Below are positions 16,579 through 24,983 of a stretch of DNA of 64,000 nt, one piece after another (position 1 is the stretch's first letter; the number at the start of each line of letters is the position of its first letter). The position numbers were made by a program, and so were the translations under genes. The stretch is from positions 186,001-250,000 of the forward strand of contig NZ_FQZB01000005.1 of NCBI RefSeq assembly GCF_900141845.1. Direction: 5' to 3'. Below the pieces are notes generated by a model. The model was not told the DNA's origin and made no database searches. It saw only the letters and a list, made by a program, of their open reading frames with translations. The DNA is from Clostridium cavendishii DSM 21758. GTDB lineage: Bacteria > Bacillota > Clostridia > Clostridiales > Clostridiaceae.

Positions 16579-16959
16579 ATGGAATTAACAATGCTTAAAG
16601 GTAAAATACACAGAGTAACAGTCAAAGAAGCTAATATAAATTATGTAGGAAGTATAACAGTAGATAAAGACTTGTTAGATGCATCAGGTATTTTAGAATA
16701 TGAAATGGTACAAGTAGTTGATATTGATAATGGAGCTAGACTTGAAACTTATACAATACCAGGAGAAAGAGGTTCAGGAATCATAAGTTTAAATGGAGCA
16801 GCTGCAAGACTTGTTCAAGTAGGTGATAAGGTTATAATAATGGCTTATGCAAAGATGTCAGAAGAAGAAGCGAAAAAGCATAAACCAAGAGTAGTTTTAG
16901 CAGATGAAAATAATAAGGTTTCAAAAATTTTTGACTATGAAAAGCATGGATTTATGTAA
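16579..16959 (+). CDS. panD: Aspartate 1-decarboxylase precursor
   Basis: 126 residues. Pyruvoyl enzyme making beta-alanine from aspartate. MLKGKIHRVTV opens the family; the self-cleavage site is G24-S25 in YVGSITVD, so Ser25 becomes the pyruvoyl group. Catalytic-site Tyr and Arg region TYTIPGERGSG and NGAAARLVQVGDKVI are present. Last gene of the pan operon. A decayed copy of its first third lies at 17590-17697. Confidence 0.96.
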   Translation: MELTMLKGKIHRVTVKEANINYVGSITVDKDLLDASGILEYEMVQVVDIDNGARLETYTIPGERGSGIISLNGAAARLVQVGDKVIIMAYAKMSEEEAKKHKPRVVLADENNKVSKIFDYEKHGFM

Positions 16960-17035
16960 AGCTATATTAAAATTAAGTATATAAGATGAATATGTTAATT
17001 AGATAACTTGGTTTATAAAATAATATATTAAAAAA

Positions 17036-17090
17036 GAAAATGAGCAACATCAAGATTATGTTTAACCTAATTTGATACTGCTCATTTTTA
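17036..17090 (+). terminator. Terminator of the pan operon
   Basis: Outer stem TGAGCA (17041-17046) with TGCTCA (17079-17084), inner stem ATCAA (17049-17053) with TTGAT (17072-17076), then TTTTTA. Confidence 0.8.
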
Positions 17091-17185
17091 TATTTTAGAT
17101 TCAAATTTAAATGGTTTTTATACAGAATATGATAAATACTAAGGGAAACTTAGAAACGTACTCTTAGCATAATCTGAAAATTTAA

Positions 17186-17482
17186 CTATTTTAGATTTTC
17201 AGATTGTAATAAATTATCAATGTATTGCTTTGCATCAAGTAAAGAAGCACCAGTATATTCTCTATATCTTTTAATCGCTTTAACTTGATTACCTTCCGAA
17301 ATAAGAGAATTTAACTCTTCTAACATTTTATCTTTGTTTTCATCAGGTATTCCTAGATGCTCTGTTATTTTTTCAATGTTAGAATTTAAACGATAAATGT
17401 CACGTCTTAATTTATTAATATTATCTGACATAATAGTTAGGAATGCTAAAATTAAAATACAACCAACAAATAAATATGACAT
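17186..17482 (-). CDS. Membrane-anchored protein with ribosomal L7/L12 C-terminal-like domain
   Basis: 98 residues. One N-terminal hydrophobic helix (SYLFVGCILILAFLTIM), a coiled-coil-like stretch (DNINKLRRDIYRLNSNIEKI), then a C-terminal segment KAIKRYREYTGASLLDAKQYIDNL that reads like the alpha-beta fold of the ribosomal protein L7/L12 C-terminal domain. Function unknown; family members occur as short membrane or soluble proteins in Firmicutes. Start: the ATG at 17491 directly touches the GGAGG site, so ATG at 17482 is preferred. It lies between panD and its remnant. Confidence 0.65.
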   Translation of the reverse strand: MSYLFVGCILILAFLTIMSDNINKLRRDIYRLNSNIEKITEHLGIPDENKDKMLEELNSLISEGNQVKAIKRYREYTGASLLDAKQYIDNLLQSENLK

Positions 17483-17589
17483 ATCTAACATACCTCCATA
17501 AAATATTATTGCTTAATTGTTATTATAGGATTAATTCTCTATAAAATCAATATTGTTACAGCATATCCACATTATAGAATGAGGTTTTA

Positions 17590-17697
17590 ATGTAATTAAT
17601 AATGCTTAAAGGTAAAATATACAGAATAACAGTAAATGAAGTCAACACAAATTATGTATAAAGTATAATCAGTTGATAAATATATTTTATATGCAGA
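17590..17697 (+). pseudogene. panD: Decayed fragment of a second panD
   Basis: Aligned by eye, 17590-17697 matches panD codons 1 to about 36 (compare 16579-16686): both carry AATGCTTAAAGGTAAAATA and AATTATGTA. Roughly four in five bases agree over the first 60. The copy has a stop as second codon (ATG TAA), a stop replacing the Gly of the cleavage site, and a one-base insertion. No ribosome site. It must be a relic of a panD duplication. Confidence 0.8.
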
Positions 17698-17715
17698 AAA
17701 TAAATAGTGGGAATT

Positions 17716-18236
17716 TTAATTATCTTCTATTGCAATAATATATTTGTATAGATATTCATTTTCTTCTTCATCAAAAATAGTTTCTAATAATTTACCATTA
17801 TTTTTTTCTATGATTCGCTTTGAGGCTATATTATCTATATTACAAGTTAAAATTATTTCGTTTAAACCTATACTTAGAGCCTTTTCTAAGGCAAGATTCA
17901 AAATCATAAAGCCATAACCTCTATTCCTATAATTTGGCGATATATCATAGCCTATATGACCAGCAAATTCATCTTCTTTATGCCTAATTCGTAGTACGCC
18001 TACAACTGTATCATCATCAATTAACCAGAAGGTTGAAGTGTTTGTAAGTCCCAAAGGTAAATTCTTTCCTTTAGAATAATTAAGCAAGTCTTGTGAATAT
18101 TTTTCAAAATTTTCTAATGATTTTTCATATTTGGTAAAATAATGATTATCATTTATTTTTTTATATGCTAAGGTATAATTTTTAAAACTTCTTTGATATT
18201 TTTCAGTAGGTTCAACTAAGAATAAATTTTTCGCAA
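17716..18236 (-). pseudogene. GNAT family acetyltransferase, frameshifted at the start
   Basis: The long frame (17716-18087 from a weak TTG) holds the GNAT core: DDDTVVGVLRIRH, GHIGYDISPNYRNRGYG (acetyl-CoA loop) and CNIDNIASKRIIEKNNGKL. The same frame stays open upstream to about 18231 and reads NLFLVEPTEKYQRSFKNYTLAY, as GNAT proteins begin. A strong AAGGAGG six bases before TTG at 18236 would start MRK, but then runs out of frame at a run of five A (minus strand, 18227-18231); six A would restore MRKNLFLVEPT. So the gene carries a one-base deletion, or uses slippage. Confidence 0.75.
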
Positions 18237-18417
18237 ATAATTCCTCCTTAATAAATATTTAACAAGTGTTTTATGTGAAATTATAGCAAATAGATTAATT
18301 TAATTCAATAATAATATGAATTTTTAAAGTATATTTTTATATGAAATTTTATAATAAAATAATAAAACTTCCATTAGGGTAAATGTATAATTAAGATTTT
18401 ATAGGTTTTACGATAAC

Positions 18418-18446
18418 TTTACATTTAAGTGATTAAATGTTATAAT
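18418..18446 (+). promoter_or_regulatory. Promoter of the ABC-2 exporter operon
   Basis: TTTACA (18418-18423), 17-bp spacer, TATAAT (18441-18446). Confidence 0.75.
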
Positions 18447-18482
18447 TTTAAGGTTTTCTAAAAAACATAAAGGGGTGATAAC

Positions 18483-19292
18483 TTGATAGAAGTTAAAAAT
18501 CTTACTAAAACATTTAAGGTTTCTAGAAGAGATGCAGGCTTAAAGGAATCTTTTAAATCACTATTTAAAAGAAATTATGAAGTGATTGAAGCATTAAAGG
18601 ATGTATCCTTTAATATTTCAGAAGGGGAGATGGTTAGCTACATAGGACCTAATGGAGCAGGTAAAAGTACAACTATAAAGATAATGAGTGGTATTTTGAA
18701 TCCTGATAGTGGAAGTTGTATTATAAATGGAAGAGTACCTTGGAATGATAGAGTAAATCATGTTAAAGATATTGGAGTAGTCTTTGGACAAAGATCTCAA
18801 CTTTGGTGGGATGTACCCGTTGTAGATTCTTTTGAGGTAATAAAAGAAATTTACAAGATTGACCCTTTAGAATATAAGAAAAATATAAGCAATCTTTCAG
18901 AGTTATTGAATATAAAAGATATTATAAAAATACCAACAAGACAATTAAGCTTAGGTCAAAGAATGCGCTGCGAGATAGCAGCATCACTTATCCATAGTCC
19001 TAAGTTATTATTCTTAGATGAACCTACCATAGGCTTAGACGCCGTATCTAAAATAGCAGTTAGAGATTTTATTAAGAAAATTAATAAAGAAAAGAAAACT
19101 ACAGTAATTTTAACCACACATGATACCCAAGACATAGAAAATCTTACTAAGAGAATTATTCTAATAGGAAAGGGCAAGGTTCTTTTAGATGGAGATTTGG
19201 ATATTTTAAAGAGTAAATATGGTAAAGAGCCTAACATGGAAGCAACCGCAGAAGATGTAGTTATTTCACTTTATAAGGAGTTTAATATATGA
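18483..19292 (+). CDS. ABC-2 type exporter ATPase (COG4586-like)
   Basis: 269 residues. Walker A GPNGAGKST near 58, Q-loop FGQRSQLWWDVPV near 102 (the WW after the Q-loop is typical of the COG4586 group), signature LSLGQRMRCEIA near 158, Walker B LLFLDEP near 178 and H-loop TTHD near 217. Starts with TTG after AAGGGGTGAT. Its stop overlaps the next permease gene by four bases. It powers the two membrane subunits that follow; the exported substrate is unknown. Confidence 0.88.
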   Translation: MIEVKNLTKTFKVSRRDAGLKESFKSLFKRNYEVIEALKDVSFNISEGEMVSYIGPNGAGKSTTIKIMSGILNPDSGSCIINGRVPWNDRVNHVKDIGVVFGQRSQLWWDVPVVDSFEVIKEIYKIDPLEYKKNISNLSELLNIKDIIKIPTRQLSLGQRMRCEIAASLIHSPKLLFLDEPTIGLDAVSKIAVRDFIKKINKEKKTTVILTTHDTQDIENLTKRIILIGKGKVLLDGDLDILKSKYGKEPNMEATAEDVVISLYKEFNI

Positions 19293-20092
19293 GGGCATAT
19301 ATAAGCTTTTTTAGGATTAGATTTATAAATGGATTACAATATAGGGTAGCTGCTTATGCTGGTGTAGCTACACAATTTGCTTGGGGATTTATGTATATAA
19401 TGTTATATCGTGCTTTTTATGAAAGTAATCCTTCTAAAATGCCCATGAGTTTAAATGAGATTTCGAATTATATATGGTTACAACAAAGTTTACTTATGCT
19501 ATTTATGACCTGGTTTTTAGATAATGAAATTTTTGAACTTATAAGAAGTGGAAATGTAGCGTATGAGCTTTGTAGACCACTAGATATTTATAAAATGTGG
19601 TTTGCAAAAAACTGTGCTACTAGACTATCTAAAGCAATTCTTAGATGCTTCCCAATAATTTTAATAGCATTCTTCTTACCTAATGGGTACAATTTTACAA
19701 TACCTAAATCGTCTAAAGATTTCACATTATTTATTGTAGCAACAATTTTAGGCTTTTTATTGGTAGTTGCCTACTGTATGTTAATCTATATATTTACCTT
19801 TTATACAGTATCAGAAGTAGGAATTCGTATGATTATGGTTATGCTTGCTGATTTTTTGTCAGGAGGTTTAGTACCACTACCGCTTTTACCTGATTGGATA
19901 ACTAAATATATCTATTACTCTCCATTTGGAGTTATGCAAAACCTTCCTTTTAGACTTTATAGTGGAGGTATTAGTGTACATGATGGATTAAATGGAATAG
20001 TGTTACAAGTATTTTGGATTATAGTATTGGTGATGTTTGGAAAATTACTTGTAAATAAAGCTATTAAAAAAGTAGTAGTTCAAGGAGGTTAG
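19289..20092 (+). CDS. ABC-2 family exporter permease subunit (COG4587-like)
   Basis: 267 residues, about six membrane segments: around 20-40, 60-80, 110-130, 145-170, 180-200 and 235-255. It belongs to the ABC-2 branch (PF06182-like) whose two permeases and ATPase are encoded together. Seen motif: DFLSGGLVPLPLLPDWI before the last segments. ATGA-coupled to the ATPase and four bases from the second permease. Confidence 0.82.
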   Translation: MRAYISFFRIRFINGLQYRVAAYAGVATQFAWGFMYIMLYRAFYESNPSKMPMSLNEISNYIWLQQSLLMLFMTWFLDNEIFELIRSGNVAYELCRPLDIYKMWFAKNCATRLSKAILRCFPIILIAFFLPNGYNFTIPKSSKDFTLFIVATILGFLLVVAYCMLIYIFTFYTVSEVGIRMIMVMLADFLSGGLVPLPLLPDWITKYIYYSPFGVMQNLPFRLYSGGISVHDGLNGIVLQVFWIIVLVMFGKLLVNKAIKKVVVQGG

Positions 20093-20096
20093 AAGT

Positions 20097-20879
20097 ATGA
20101 AATTATATTTAAAATATTTTTCTATTCATTTAAAATCAGCTATGCAATATAAAACCTCTTTTTTCTTAAATAGTTTAGGGCAAGCATTAACAAGTTTATT
20201 TTCATTTATATGTATGTATTTTTTATTTGATAGATTTAATAATATAAAAGGTTATACATTTAATGAGGTTTTATTGTGCTTTAGTACTATATTAATGGCA
20301 TTTTCTTTAGCAGAGTGCTTTGGAAGAGGTTTTGATAATTTTTCTAGCATAATATCAAATGGTGAGTTTGATAGAATAATGGTAAGACCAAGAAGTGAAA
20401 TACTTCAAGTAATAGGGGCAAGAATAGAATTTTCAAGAGTTGGAAGACTAATTCAAGCTATAATAGTGCTTATCTATGCAGTTATAAGCTGTGAAGTTAA
20501 GTGGACTTTCTTAAGAATAGTTACACTAATTTTTATGATACTAGGGGGAATGGGATTATTTTTTGGACTTTTTATGATATATGGGGCACTAAGTTTTTTC
20601 ACTATTGAAGGTTTGGAATTTATGAATATATTTACAGATGGTGGAAGAGAATTAGCACAGTATCCATTAGATATATACAAGAAGTGGATACTTAACTTTT
20701 TCACTTATATTGTACCACTAGCTTTAGTAAACTACTATCCTCTTATGTATATCTTAGGTAGAGTAGATGAAACAGCGTATTTATATATGTTATCTCCACT
20801 AGCAATCATTTTATTTTTAATAATTTGTAATTTTATTTGGAAAATAGGAGTGGCACATTATAAATCTACAGGTTCTTAG
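20097..20879 (+). CDS. ABC-2 family exporter permease subunit (COG3694-like)
   Basis: 260 residues, six predicted membrane segments. Partner of the preceding permease: same length and layout but different sequence, e.g. GEFDRIMVRPRSEILQVIG in the first loop and ELAQYPLDIYKKWILNFFTYIVPLALVNYYP (shown as the loop before segment five). Together the two permeases would form a heterodimeric channel. AAGGAGG site. No clear terminator for the plus strand follows within the 332-bp gap. Confidence 0.82.
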   Translation: MKLYLKYFSIHLKSAMQYKTSFFLNSLGQALTSLFSFICMYFLFDRFNNIKGYTFNEVLLCFSTILMAFSLAECFGRGFDNFSSIISNGEFDRIMVRPRSEILQVIGARIEFSRVGRLIQAIIVLIYAVISCEVKWTFLRIVTLIFMILGGMGLFFGLFMIYGALSFFTIEGLEFMNIFTDGGRELAQYPLDIYKKWILNFFTYIVPLALVNYYPLMYILGRVDETAYLYMLSPLAIILFLIICNFIWKIGVAHYKSTGS

Positions 20880-21211
20880 AAATATTTTATAATTATATAA
20901 ATATTTGATAGTATTAATTAAAATATATAAGTTCTAATTAACCTTCTACATTCAAACTATTCTAAAATATAGATAATTCTAAATGTTATAGATGTAGATT
21001 ATTTATTAAAACACATATAATTTCTCTTCTTTTTGTAGAGAAAAAATTTCAACATAAAGAATGCTACCCAATTATTTATGACAGTTGTAAGTGATTTGAA
21101 ATTTAAAGATGGTATTAGATATACATCAATGAATTATATATTATATCTATAATAAAAGGAACTGTACCAAAAATTAGTTTTGATACAGTTCTCCTATATA
21201 ATATTATATAA
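20880..21211. other. Intergenic stretch between convergent genes
   Basis: 332 bp. It contains the trpB terminator at its right end. A hairpin-like TTCTCT/AGAGAA pair near 21021-21041 is followed by A-rich sequence. Nothing else supportable. Confidence 0.6.
21153..21193 (-). terminator. Terminator of trpB
   Basis: AACTGTA (21160-21166) pairs with TACAGTT (21184-21190), extended inward by CAA/TTG; the minus-strand 3' side reads CCTTTTATT. Confidence 0.75.
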
Positions 21212-22390
21212 TTATTTAGACATAAACATATTTTTAACTTGATCAACGTCTTTATCTCCACGTCCTGAAAGATTAACTACTATAATTTTATCTTTAGGTA
21301 AATCTTTAGCAAGTTTCATAGCATATGCTACAGCATGAGAACTTTCAAGAGCTGGTATGATTCCTTCGATTTTACTTAATTTCATGAAAGCATCTAAAGC
21401 TTCGTCATCTGTAACAGGTACATAGTTAGCACGTCCTGTAGAATGGTAATAGCTGTGTTCTGGGCCAACACCAGGATAATCAAGACCAGCAGCTACAGAG
21501 TAAACAGGGAAATTTTCCTTAAGAGTGTAACATTTAAATCCATGAATAATACCAACATCTCCTTTGGAAATACTAGCTGCATGGGACAAGGTATCAATTC
21601 CTTTTCCAGCTGGCTCAACACCTATAATATTAACTTCCTTGCAATCATAGAAAGGATGGAATAGTCCTATTGCATTACTACCGCCACCTACACAAGCTAC
21701 TAAATAATCAGGAAGTCTACTTTCTTTTTGTAGAATTTGCTTTTTAACTTCTATGCCAATAATACTTTGAAATTCACGAACCATAGTAGGATATGGGTGA
21801 GGACCTACAGCAGAACCTAACAAATAAAAGGAATCTTCATAATTTATAGAATAATCATTTAAAGCCTCATCAACAGCATCTTTTAAGGTTCCTAGACCAC
21901 TTGTAACAGGAATAACTTTGGCACCTAATAATTCCATTCTAAAAACATTAAGAGCTTGCCTTTTAGTGTCAACTTCCCCCATATAAATAATACATTCAAG
22001 TCCAAAAAGAGCACAAACTGTTGCAGTAGCAACACCATGTTGACCAGCTCCAGTTTCAGCAATTATTCTTTTTTTGCCCATTCTTTTTGCAAGTAAAATT
22101 TGTCCTATAGTGTTATTTATCTTATGAGCACCAGTATGGTTTAGATCTTCCCTTTTTAAATAAATTTTCGCACCACCTAAAATTTCACTTAAATGTTCTG
22201 CATAATAAAGAGGAGTACTACGACCTACATATTCTTTTAAATAATAATTAAGTTCATTTAAAAATTTTTCATCTTCAATGTACTTATAAAAATTAGTCTC
22301 AAGTTCTTCTAAAGGTTTAATAAGTTTATCTGGTACAAATCTACCTCCAAATTCTCCGAAATATCCATTTGCATTTTTCATAAAATCCAT
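21212..22390 (-). CDS. trpB: Tryptophan synthase beta chain
   Basis: 392 residues, PLP enzyme joining indole and serine. PLP lysine K90 in NHTGAHKINN, AETGAGQHGVATA near 113, phosphate-binding GGGSNAIG near 232, and the C-terminal NLSGRGDKDVD. It is the standard TrpB1 type (starts NANGYFGEFGGRFVP). No trpA or other trp gene is beside it, unlike most genomes. It is controlled by a Trp T-box leader, so it is a stand-alone, tryptophan-starvation-induced unit, perhaps for indole salvage. Confidence 0.96.
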   Translation of the reverse strand: MDFMKNANGYFGEFGGRFVPDKLIKPLEELETNFYKYIEDEKFLNELNYYLKEYVGRSTPLYYAEHLSEILGGAKIYLKREDLNHTGAHKINNTIGQILLAKRMGKKRIIAETGAGQHGVATATVCALFGLECIIYMGEVDTKRQALNVFRMELLGAKVIPVTSGLGTLKDAVDEALNDYSINYEDSFYLLGSAVGPHPYPTMVREFQSIIGIEVKKQILQKESRLPDYLVACVGGGSNAIGLFHPFYDCKEVNIIGVEPAGKGIDTLSHAASISKGDVGIIHGFKCYTLKENFPVYSVAAGLDYPGVGPEHSYYHSTGRANYVPVTDDEALDAFMKLSKIEGIIPALESSHAVAYAMKLAKDLPKDKIIVVNLSGRGDKDVDQVKNMFMSK

Positions 22391-22412
22391 CTCCCTTAAT
22401 TTAATATATAAA

Positions 22413-22690
22413 AAAGCCCTCTATCTAAAAACTAGATAGAGGGCGATTATAAACCGTGGTACCACCTCAATTGAATAGTAAAAACTAATCCACTTTATTC
22501 AAGTACAACAAAATACTCTAACCTTTTTAACGTAAGGTATACGGGTTACCTACTACAATTTTCGGCTTCCTCTCATGAGCCCATTCTATAATCCTACTTA
22601 TATATTAGCTTTCACCAAGCGCTAACTCTCTTTGATACTTTCAGAAAATATACTATTTCTCAATCACTGATTTTAATATTTAATTATTTG
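22413..22690 (-). promoter_or_regulatory. T-box leader, tryptophan-specific
   Basis: Read on the minus strand: a Stem I region with GGTG and an AGTAGG element, a specifier loop GAATGGGCTC in which TGG (22583-22581) is the Trp codon, then the conserved T-box TGGTACCACG (22464-22455). The terminator follows: stem 22416-22426 with 22434-22444 (GCCCTCTATCT) and T6. Uncharged tRNA-Trp should pair with the specifier and the T-box bulge, favouring the antiterminator and trpB transcription. Confidence 0.92.
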
Positions 22691-22691
22691 T

Positions 22692-22720
22692 ATAATACCA
22701 TATATTCAATTAAGTGTAAA
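22692..22720 (-). promoter_or_regulatory. Promoter of the T-box/trpB unit
   Basis: On the minus strand TTTACA (22720-22715), 17 bp, TATTAT (22697-22692), placing the start just before the T-box Stem I. Confidence 0.7.
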
Positions 22721-22945
22721 TAAAATTTTCTAATTTATTCTATATATGATTATATTATCAAATGGAAATATGAGTAAATACAAAACAAATATATTTAGAG
22801 AGAAATTAATATATTAAATAAAATACTCGTAAATGAAAATAAAATAAAAAACAATAAACATAAAAAGTAAGAATAAATTGTATTATAATTATAACTACGG
22901 ATATATTATTTTTAAATAATTAAGCTAAAAATTAGGGAGGAAAAT

Positions 22946-23641
22946 ATGATTGATTTTATTGGAACTGGAAGTGCATTTAATGTTGAGAGAGGTAATACAA
23001 GTGCTTTTTTTAGAAAAGATAAGAGTTTGCTTTTAATAGACTGTGGGGGAGGAGTATTTCATGAGTTACAAAAGTTAAATATTTTAAATGATGTAGAAAA
23101 AGTATATATTATAATCACCCATACGCACCCTGATCACGTGGGAAGCCTTGGTGATTTAATATTCTATTCATATTATATTTTAAAGAATAAGGTAAATATT
23201 TTCTTTCCAGAAAAGACTTTACTTGAGGAACTATTAACCAAATTAGGAGTAACTTCAGAATATTATAACCTTAATACTTTAAATAAGGTAAATATTAATG
23301 ATAGAGCATTAGGTAATCTAGAAATAGATTTTTTAAATGTTACTCATGTTAATACAATACCAGCTTATGGATTTGTAATGAACTTAAATAACAAAAACTT
23401 TTATTATAGCGGTGATTCAAACAATATAAGTAAAGAAATTATTGATAAGCTTAAAATAGGAGAGATTCAAAGAATTTATCAGGATACCTGTGGATTAGAT
23501 TATGAAGGAAATGGGCATCTATCATTAAAAAAACTTTGTGGGTTAATTCCAGAAGAGTTTAGAAGTAAAATTTATTGCATGCATCTTGATCAATATGTGA
23601 CAGAGGAAGAAATAAAGGCTAATGGATTTAATATTGCTTAA
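22946..23641 (+). CDS. MBL-fold metallo-hydrolase
   Basis: 231 residues, metallo-beta-lactamase fold close to the RNase Z / phosphodiesterase branch. Motifs: MIDFIGTGSAFN at the start, zinc motif THTHPDHVG near 66, VTHVNTIPAYGFV near 133 (third His), YYSGDSNN near 155, and a final CMHLDQY near 211. It is shorter than tRNase Z and lacks the exosite arm, so it is more likely a small-molecule phosphodiesterase or hydrolase. GGGAGG site. Monocistronic by spacing. Confidence 0.8.
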   Translation: MIDFIGTGSAFNVERGNTSAFFRKDKSLLLIDCGGGVFHELQKLNILNDVEKVYIIITHTHPDHVGSLGDLIFYSYYILKNKVNIFFPEKTLLEELLTKLGVTSEYYNLNTLNKVNINDRALGNLEIDFLNVTHVNTIPAYGFVMNLNNKNFYYSGDSNNISKEIIDKLKIGEIQRIYQDTCGLDYEGNGHLSLKKLCGLIPEEFRSKIYCMHLDQYVTEEEIKANGFNIA

Positions 23642-23803
23642 AGTATGTAATTAATGTTTTTCTATTATATATCTTTATGTCTTGTTTAAATATAATATTA
23701 AGTTTGGTGCTAATAGTAATAATATATGGAATTTTAACTTGAAAATAATATATAATTGAGTTTACAATAAAAATAGTAAATATATTTAAAGGAGAGTTTT
23801 ATT

Positions 23804-24172
23804 ATGAAAAAGGCATCAGGATATCATAAACAAGGTTATAATTGTGGAGAAGCTATGATTAAAGCTTTTAATGAAGATAATAATACAAAAATACCAGTAG
23901 CGTTAGGTAGTGGTATGGGGTCAGGATTTACTGTAGGTAGTGTATGTGGGGCAGTAGGGGCAGCAACTGTAATACTTGGATATTTAAAAGGAAGAGAAGA
24001 CAAGGAAGATTTAAATATAGCAAGGCAAAATACTAAAGAACTAATGACTATGGTTCGCGAAAAGTATGGTAGTGAGCTTTGTAAGGACTTAAAGAAAAAT
24101 GGTATTAGTTGTGAAGAAATAGTTGAATATACTTATGAAAGCTTAAATGAAATTTTACAAGAAAATAAATAA
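23804..24172 (+). CDS. C_GCAxxG_C_C family putative redox protein
   Basis: 122 residues. Cysteine pattern of the C_GCAxxG_C_C family: NCGEAMI near 14, GSVCGAVGAATV near 47 (here Gly-Ala instead of GCAxxG in full), SELCKDL near 88 and ISCEEIV near 99. Members are thought to bind a metal or cluster in anaerobes; no activity is established. Signal-less, cytosolic. Ribosome site AAAGGAGAG; own terminator downstream. Confidence 0.8.
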   Translation: MKKASGYHKQGYNCGEAMIKAFNEDNNTKIPVALGSGMGSGFTVGSVCGAVGAATVILGYLKGREDKEDLNIARQNTKELMTMVREKYGSELCKDLKKNGISCEEIVEYTYESLNEILQENK

Positions 24173-24174
24173 AT

Positions 24175-24220
24175 TTAACCCTCTATGTTAAAATTTTAAA
24201 CATGGAGGGTTAAAGTTTTA
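24175..24220 (+). terminator. Rho-independent terminator
   Basis: A 15-bp stem (24175-24189 with 24199-24213, one G-T pair) followed by AGTTTTA. Confidence 0.85.
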
Positions 24221-24404
24221 TATACTAATATATATTGTAATATTATTTTAAAATTATCTTTATTATTGATATTAAGTTAAATGTAGAATTATAATTCAAT
24301 ATACATATACGTACTTAAAATAAAAAATAAAAGTTTAAGTATACAGGTTAATCTTATGGAATATAATTCATAATGAAAGTATAATTTATAGGGGGAAAAT
24401 ATCT

Positions 24405-24887
24405 TTGGAGAATAACTTTAATAATGATTTACCTTATACTTTGGAAGAATATAATGATTTCATAGGACAAGAAAAAGCAGGTTATTATACTGAAAAATTT
24501 AAGTTGGCTAATAGGGGAAATAAAGCTTCTTGGAATTGGCCAGCATTTTTCTTTTCTGCTATCTGGTTGATGTATAGAAAAATGTATGCTATAGGCGCTG
24601 GTATTTTTGTTTGTAATCTTGTTCTTGTAAGTATACACAGAGTATTAGGGCTTGTGTTAAATATAGTAGTTGCTATTTTTGCAAATTATTTATATTCACA
24701 ACATGTAAATACCAAAATAGCTCAAATTAAAGCTTTAGGACTTTCAAAAGCTGAAGAAAAAATGAAACTTGTTAATCAAGGTGGAGTTAATATAGTTATT
24801 CCTATAGTGTTTGCAGTTATATACGTCTTAATTATTGTATTATTAGTTCTTGTATTTGCCACACTTTTCACTTTTGCAACAAAATAA
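24405..24887 (+). CDS. DUF2628-like membrane protein
   Basis: 160 residues. A soluble start of about 45 residues leads into ASWNWPAFFFSAIWLMYRKMY, the diagnostic motif of DUF2628 proteins. Hydrophobic segments around 55-70, 68-90 and 125-155. Function unknown; such proteins are frequent near the cell surface genes of Firmicutes. The start is TTG nine bases after GGGGG. Followed by a bidirectional terminator. Confidence 0.75.
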   Translation: MENNFNNDLPYTLEEYNDFIGQEKAGYYTEKFKLANRGNKASWNWPAFFFSAIWLMYRKMYAIGAGIFVCNLVLVSIHRVLGLVLNIVVAIFANYLYSQHVNTKIAQIKALGLSKAEEKMKLVNQGGVNIVIPIVFAVIYVLIIVLLVLVFATLFTFATK

Positions 24888-24909
24888 ATATAGAATCTTA
24901 ATAAAATAT

Positions 24910-24940
24910 AAAAAAGTGGATAATGAGTCCACTTTTTTTT
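24910..24940. terminator. Bidirectional terminator
   Basis: AAAAAAGTGGA (24910-24920) with TCCACTTTTTT (24928-24938), loop TAATGAG, T8 on the plus side and A-rich left arm serving the minus-strand glycan genes. Confidence 0.9.
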
Positions 24941-24983
24941 ATATTTTATTAAAGTTTATAGGTTATTAAATTTAACCAATAAT

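Noticed and set aside
21039..21152. 37-codon open frame reading like a protein (NATQLFMTVVSDLKF)
   Set aside because: No ribosome site or proper start; short open frames are expected by chance here, so it remains only a possible gene remnant.
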